Shown piece after piece: positions 63,264 through 64,000 of a stretch of DNA of 64,000 bases. The position numbers were made by a program, and so were the translations under genes. Each line of letters starts with the position of its first letter. The stretch's first letter is position 1. The stretch is from Paenibacillus fonticola DSM 21315 (lineage in GTDB: Bacteria; Bacillota; Bacilli; Paenibacillales; Paenibacillaceae). Location of the stretch: contig NZ_KB907259.1 in assembly GCF_000381905.1 (NCBI RefSeq), positions 1 to 64,000 on the forward strand. Direction: 5' to 3'. The notes below the pieces were generated by a model. That model did not search any database, had not been told where the DNA came from, and saw only the letters and a list, made by a program, of their open reading frames with translations.

Positions 63264-64000
63264 ATGATAAACATTCCCGGCTACTCTATTACACGGACGG
63301 TCTATGAAGATTCTTATCTTTTAGTTGCCTTCGCCTCTACAGAACAAACGTCAGAACAAACACCTAAGCAGGTGTTATTAAAGATCGTTAAAATAGGGAA
63401 AAGTACAACGATTGAAAACGCCAAGCTTATTCATGAATTTAACTTTCTGAACGGGCTGGATATGAAGGGGCTTCTCAAGCCTAATTGCTATAAGAATTTT
63501 AAAAATATGATGGTGCTGGAGTATGAACCGATTTACGCGCTAACCTTACGGGATTATTGGTCAAAGGTGACTGTAACACCTGATTCGTATGTGCAAATAA
63601 TGAAGAGTACTGTGACACGCCTGCAGGAGCTTCATAAGCGGCGAATACTTCATTTAAATATTAGGCCTGACACACTGCTGATTCAGCAGCATACCGATGA
63701 AGTGTTTCTGACTGGGTTTGGGTATGCGGTACAAATGAATGGGCGGGAAAAGCAAGGGGAGAGCAGCCTGGAAGGAAATCCGATATATATGTCGCCGGAG
63801 CAAACGGGACGAATGGATTATCCGGTTGACGTTCGCACGGATATTTATTCCTTGGGGATGACGCTCTATGAATTGTTTGCCGGGAAGCTTCCTTTTACTG
63901 CAAGGGGAGCGCTCGATTGGGCCCACGCCCATCTGGCCCGGCAGCCTGTGCCATTATTGCAAGCAAACGTGATGATCCCTTCGATCATCTCGGATATCGT
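63264..64000 (+). CDS. Protein-kinase-like domain of a large multi-domain sensor (partial, runs off window)
   Basis: 245 codons are visible from ATG 63264 to the window edge, with AAAGG 11 bases upstream. The fold is a eukaryotic-type kinase: a glycine-poor loop, KIVKIGKS (Lys), HKRRILHLNIRPDTLLI in the catalytic loop and NPIYMSPEQTGRMDYPVDVRTDIYSLGMTLYELFAGKLPF in the APE/DxW region. The catalytic Asp of HRD is Asn (HLN) and the DFG Asp is Gly (TGF), so it is probably a pseudokinase. Such domains start the trifunctional kinase/AAA ATPase/histidine-kinase proteins common in some Bacillota. Confidence 0.8.
   Translation, partial: MINIPGYSITRTVYEDSYLLVAFASTEQTSEQTPKQVLLKIVKIGKSTTIENAKLIHEFNFLNGLDMKGLLKPNCYKNFKNMMVLEYEPIYALTLRDYWSKVTVTPDSYVQIMKSTVTRLQELHKRRILHLNIRPDTLLIQQHTDEVFLTGFGYAVQMNGREKQGESSLEGNPIYMSPEQTGRMDYPVDVRTDIYSLGMTLYELFAGKLPFTARGALDWAHAHLARQPVPLLQANVMIPSIISDI

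Overview
The window looks like a chromosomal segment of a Paenibacillus or close relative (Bacillota, Bacillales). Evidence: strong AGGAGG-type ribosome binding sites with frequent GTG/TTG starts, a HrcA/CIRCE-controlled groES-groEL preceded by the ydiF - moa - tat gene order known from Bacillus subtilis, an Mrp antiporter operon, OpuA with a GbsR-type regulator, and LplABC/YesMN-type carbohydrate modules. Species identity is inference.

Layout. 0-0.2 kb: end of an IS1182-family element. 0.5-5.3 kb: glucuronate catabolism (uxuA, uxuB, small beta-sandwich protein, GntR regulator, divergent uxaC). 5.6-8 kb: rhodanese, cysteine synthase, phage-tail-like lipoprotein. 8.4-8.65 kb: a cluster of DnaA boxes beside ydiF. 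8.7-16.2 kb: ydiF, 5-formyltetrahydrofolate cyclo-ligase, moaC, moaB-like, tatA, tatC, groES, groEL. 16.4-19.4 kb: an AT-rich islet with the end of an HNH toxin, its SUKH immunity gene and other fragments. 19.6-22.3 kb: quinone-stress-type genes (ring-cleavage dioxygenase, FMN reductase) and an AEC transporter. 22.9-28.8 kb: complete mrpABCDEFG. 28.8-30 kb: a structured, palindrome-rich intergenic region and a KdpD-like USP protein.

30.3-37.9 kb is the most system-like region: five co-oriented genes for a polysaccharide (tandem-NodB lipoprotein, UDP-sugar dehydrogenase, a glycosyltransferase fused to an N-terminal PilZ domain, a membrane-anchored NodB-like protein, a membrane-anchored GH18-like protein). 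Together they suggest a synthase-dependent, c-di-GMP-responsive exopolysaccharide built from acidic and/or amino sugars, with the two PgaB-like activities (NodB and GH18) on separate proteins.

38.2-42 kb: opuA glycine betaine importer and GbsR/OpcR-type regulator. 42-44.3 kb: membrane alpha/beta hydrolase. 44.5-44.85 kb: a 347-bp MITE-like inverted-repeat element. 45-48.4 kb: AraC regulator, GlcNAc-kinase-like protein and GH4 phospho-glycosidase. 48.6-55.7 kb: carbohydrate ABC transporter and its YesN/YesM two-component system. 55.7-57.1 kb: aspartase. 57.4-61 kb: small gene, then an antimicrobial-peptide-type ABC transporter and OmpR-type two-component system. 61.2-64 kb: MFS transporter, small basic protein, GH88 pseudogene and the start of a kinase-like signalling protein that runs off the window.

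No tRNA, rRNA or CRISPR array was recognised.
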